Positions 18,041 through 19,816 of a stretch of 19,816 nucleotides of DNA are shown here, piece by piece. Every line of letters begins with the position of its first letter. The first letter of the stretch is position 1. The position numbers and the translations under genes were made by a program. The DNA comes from Candidatus Dechloromonas phosphorivorans. GTDB lineage: Bacteria > Pseudomonadota > Gammaproteobacteria > Burkholderiales > Rhodocyclaceae. The notes beneath the pieces are model-generated. The model was not told where the DNA came from and did not search any database. It saw nothing but the letters and a program-made list of their open reading frames with translations. The stretch lies in contig JADJMS010000041.1 in assembly GCA_016709495.1 (NCBI GenBank), positions 1 through 19,816 on the forward strand. The letters run 5' to 3'.

Positions 18041-18066
18041 CTGTCCAAACAAACGGGGCCAGCTCT
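18041..18066 (-). repeat. IS3 right terminal inverted repeat
   Basis: On the minus strand it begins AGAGCTGGCCCC and ends TTTGGACAG, mirroring 16720-16745. It ends directly against the AAC duplication. Confidence 0.8.
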
Positions 18067-18069
18067 AAC
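18067..18069. repeat. Target-site duplication AAC (right copy)
   Basis: Direct repeat of the AAC at 16717-16719. The NYN gene ATG begins 5 bases further on, so the element sits inside its leader. Confidence 0.7.
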
Positions 18070-18073
18070 ATAA

Positions 18074-18879
18074 ATGATTGCACTGCTGATTGATGCAGAT
18101 AACCTTTCATCCCCGGAATGGGTTCGGGAAGCTATAAAGATACTTGAGCAGAGCGAAGGTACGATAGCCATCCGTAGAGCATATGGCAGCCCCGAAAACA
18201 TGAAGGGGATGACAGAGGTATTGCGAATGAAGGCTATCCGCCCATTCGTCAATCTGCACCTCTCAAAAAACACCACTGACATTTCTTTAGCCGTGGATGC
18301 GATGGAGTTGGCATGCTTGACTCCACGCCCAAAGATGATCGCTATTGCATCCGGAGATTTGGACTTCGTTCCGTTAGTTGTGCGGTTGCGGGAACGCGGC
18401 ATCAGAGTTATTTGTATCAGCGAGCATAGTAAATTGTCTCTAGATGCCATCCCCGCCTACGACCAAGTCATCTATGTTGGAGCGGACACAACGCCAATTT
18501 CCGCGCCAAGAGAACAAAAAGTCGTACCAGTCATCGAGCAAATTGCTAGCGCGTTACCCAAGACGGCAATTGCAAAGACATCGCAAACCAAAACAGCCGC
18601 ACCAAAAGCGGAGGCTAAGTACAAAGATGTGCCGAAAAAAGTGACTAAGACCGCTGCGAGTGCTAAAACCACTCTCAAGACTCATCAGACCATTCTTGCG
18701 GCACTTCCCAAGATGCGTGATGGTCAATGGTTGGATTTGTCAGAGGTAGCCAAGACACTTCACGACCAAAAAATCCTCGCCAAGAATGCGACTTCAACGA
18801 AGTTGTTTAGGCAATTCCCCACCACTTCGAATTGATGCCAGTTAGCAAACCTAATAAAGTCCGATTGATTAAACCTTAG
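18074..18879 (+). CDS. NYN-domain (PIN-like) protein with possible C-terminal OST-HTH/LOTUS domain, frameshifted at the end
   Basis: The NYN domain (about residues 1-140) belongs to the PIN-like nuclease fold. The acidic residues that would hold the metal are present: D7 and D9 (LLIDADN), D69 and D75 (TDISLAVDAMEL), D95 and D97 (ASGDLDFVPLV). A Lys/Ala/Thr-rich linker (about 160-200) joins a small winged-helix-like end (ILAALPKMRDGQWLDLSEVA) of the kind paired with NYN in LabA/DUF88-type proteins. The open frame stops at 18835; adding one C at the CCCC at 18817-18820 restores HFELMPVSKPNKVRLIKP with a stop at 18877-18879, about 268 residues. RNA cleavage or RNA binding is inferred from the fold only. 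No ribosome site is close to the ATG, because the IS separates the gene from its old leader. Confidence 0.75.
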
Positions 18880-19359
18880 GCTTGATCCGAAAGCGGCTAG
18901 ATTAACGTCGATGATGCGGAATCTGACCGGCAGCAATCAGTCTTGGATTCAAGCGGACATAGGCTTCAGAAACTAGACCAGCCGCTCCTGGCCGAGTTGC
19001 GCCTGATGACATTCGGCAGGGGGTTGTCCGTTAGGAACGTGTCCTTTGCGGAAAGCAGATAATTTTCCAACAACGGCAGCAGACTGATTCCGGACTGCTG
19101 ACAAATGCTTACCTAATGGCCGTTCCGATCGTTTTGCTGTCATTCGATTTCTGCTAGGTCACCTGTCAGTAGGATGCCAAAACCCGATGGTTGATGAAAG
19201 CCGTAACAGACATTCGCGGCAGGACGCAGAAATAAAACTTAGGCTAGTTTTGGCGCAGCAAAATGTGGACAAACCACGATATTAAACAATTCGCATCCCC
19301 TATTTACTATTACTTGTCCCTTGGCTAGGCCTCGAGTGCCGTGGTAAAGGCATAAAGGT
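18880..19359. other. Non-coding stretch between the NYN gene and the FGE-fold gene
   Basis: About 480 bases with no credible gene on either strand. I searched it by eye, on both strands, for a second copy of the FGE-gene 3' end (a DGR template repeat) and for a reverse-transcriptase start; neither is present. The part at 19239-19359 is the 3' flank of the FGE-fold gene and contains an open minus frame that is only a shadow. No convincing terminator was seen. Confidence 0.5.
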
Positions 19360-19816
19360 TCAAGGGCTAAGTGTCCTGGCGAGACGGAACCCGACGCTGC
19401 CGCTCCGGTACGGCGGCGAGAGCTTGATGCGGGAAGCGGAACGCTCGAACCAGGGAGCGTCGATCCAGGAACCACCGCGCACCACGCGCTTCGAACAGTC
19501 ACCATCGGTTCGCACACTGCCATCGTTAGGCGCACCGTTACCGCTATAGCTTTCGTTCCAGCAATCCTGCGTCCATTCCCCGACATTGCCGCTCATGTCG
19601 TACAAACCCCAGGCATTGGACTGCTTGCGCGCTACCGGGTTCGTGGTCTTGGCGCTGTTGCCCACAGGATGGGCAAGGGCGCCGTACCAGCCCACTGCAT
19701 CCAGATTGTTTCCTCCGCAGTATTCGTCCCGACTCCCCGTCCGGCAGGCGTATTCCCATTCGGCTTCGCTGGGCAGACGGTAGCTATTGCCCGTCTTGGC
19801 GTTGAGGCGACGGATG
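19360..19816 (-). CDS. FGE-sulfatase/SUMF1-fold protein, C-terminal part (5' end off window)
   Basis: The frame is open to the right edge; the GTG at 19695 is internal. Visible motifs in order: TGNSYRLPSEAEWEYACR, DEYCGGNNLDAVGWYG, SNAWGLYDMSGNVGEWTQD, then RVVRGGSW and GFRLAR before the stop. This is the C-type-lectin-like fold shared by formylglycine-generating enzymes, EgtB-like proteins and DGR target proteins. The catalytic Cys pair that follows GGS in true formylglycine-generating enzymes is absent (GGSWIDAPWFERSASR), so that activity is unlikely. No sulfatase is nearby. The C-terminal segment resembles a DGR variable region. No frameshift is needed here, unlike its neighbours. Confidence 0.85.
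   Translation of the reverse strand, partial: IRRLNAKTGNSYRLPSEAEWEYACRTGSRDEYCGGNNLDAVGWYGALAHPVGNSAKTTNPVARKQSNAWGLYDMSGNVGEWTQDCWNESYSGNGAPNDGSVRTDGDCSKRVVRGGSWIDAPWFERSASRIKLSPPYRSGSVGFRLARTLSP
19373..19488 (-). other. Candidate DGR variable region (VR) in the FGE-fold gene
   Basis: This last roughly 115 bp of coding sequence has the frame seen in DGR-diversified CLec-fold proteins: constant RVVRGGSW, R.A.R and GFRLAR separated by variable-looking positions. Many of those codons (ATC, GAC, TTC, TCC, ATC, CTC, TAC, AGC, GGC, AGC) could come from AAC by adenine-only change. No template repeat or reverse transcriptase lies in this window, so the call rests on layout alone. Confidence 0.4.

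Larger units (their letters stand above)
16720..18066 (+). mobile_element. IS3-family insertion sequence, about 1347 bp
   Basis: Two overlapping transposase genes (orfA, orfB) lie between terminal inverted repeats and an AAC target duplication. The terminal repeats (16720-16745 and 18041-18066) match at 20 of 26 bases, both beginning AGAGC-GGCCCC. A second shared block, TGAGATAAGTG, occurs further in at each end. Length and gene order are typical of IS3. Both genes carry indels as written, so this copy is either inactive or the sequence has errors. The ends are clean, so the insertion does not look ancient. Confidence 0.85.

Noticed and set aside
18880..19359. DGR template repeat downstream of the FGE-fold gene
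   Set aside because: Checked both strands for RGGSW/GFRLAR-type DNA (GGTTCCTGG, GGGTTCCGTCTCGCC) outside the gene; none found.
19239..19586. 115-codon minus-strand frame overlapping the FGE-fold gene
   Set aside because: It is an alternative frame of the supported gene plus its 3' flank, with no recognised motif.

Overview
The window looks like a chromosome segment of a denitrifying betaproteobacterium, most likely of the Rhodocyclaceae (Dechloromonas/Azonexus/Accumulibacter-like). This rests on the look of the AlaRS and UgpB/UgpQ-like proteins and on a nir operon of the order nirS - diheme cytochrome - cupredoxin - nirC - nirF - nirDL - nirG - nirH. The genus is inferred; no search was possible.

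Layout. (1) 1-2029, minus strand: a large membrane sensor or chemoreceptor running off the left edge, preceded by a small lipoprotein gene. (2) 2150-4207, plus: a UgpB-like binding protein and a UgpQ-like glycerophosphodiesterase with overlapping stop and start, then a small exported protein (4286-4644) and a strong terminator. (3) 4738-7664, plus: alaS and a small exported protein. (4) 7702-9801, minus: a lipoprotein, a small hydrophilic protein, three tRNA genes (transcribed Leu-Val-Thr), a Rap1a/Tai-like exported protein and a uroporphyrinogen-III methyltransferase (cobA/nirE type). (5) 10058-16404, plus: the nitrite-reductase operon, facing cobA across a 256-bp region with a perfect FNR/DNR-type box (TTGAT-N4-ATCAA). 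(6) 16720-18066: an IS3-family element with visible inverted repeats and an AAC target duplication. (7) 18074-18879, plus: a NYN-domain (PIN-like) protein with a possible C-terminal OST-HTH/LOTUS domain. (8) 19360-right edge, minus: the C-terminal part of an FGE-sulfatase/SUMF1-fold protein.

How the parts work together. The nir block makes periplasmic cytochrome cd1 nitrite reductase (NirS), supplies small redox carriers (diheme c protein, cupredoxin, NirC), and encodes early and late steps of heme d1 synthesis: CobA/NirE for precorrin-2, the four siroheme decarboxylase modules NirD-L, NirG and NirH, and NirF. The radical-SAM gene nirJ, expected after nirH, is absent; a non-coding stretch and the IS follow instead.

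Two features stand out. First, seven genes carry likely single-base frameshifts, mostly in homopolymers, all in the two flanks (1-4.65 kb and 16.8-18.9 kb); the 11.7 kb between them has none. These may be sequence errors or real decay. Second, the last 40 or so residues of the FGE-fold protein have the layout of a diversity-generating-retroelement (DGR) variable region: an RGGSW...R.A.R...GFRLAR frame with hypervariable-looking positions at codons that could derive from AAC. No template repeat or reverse transcriptase was found in the window.
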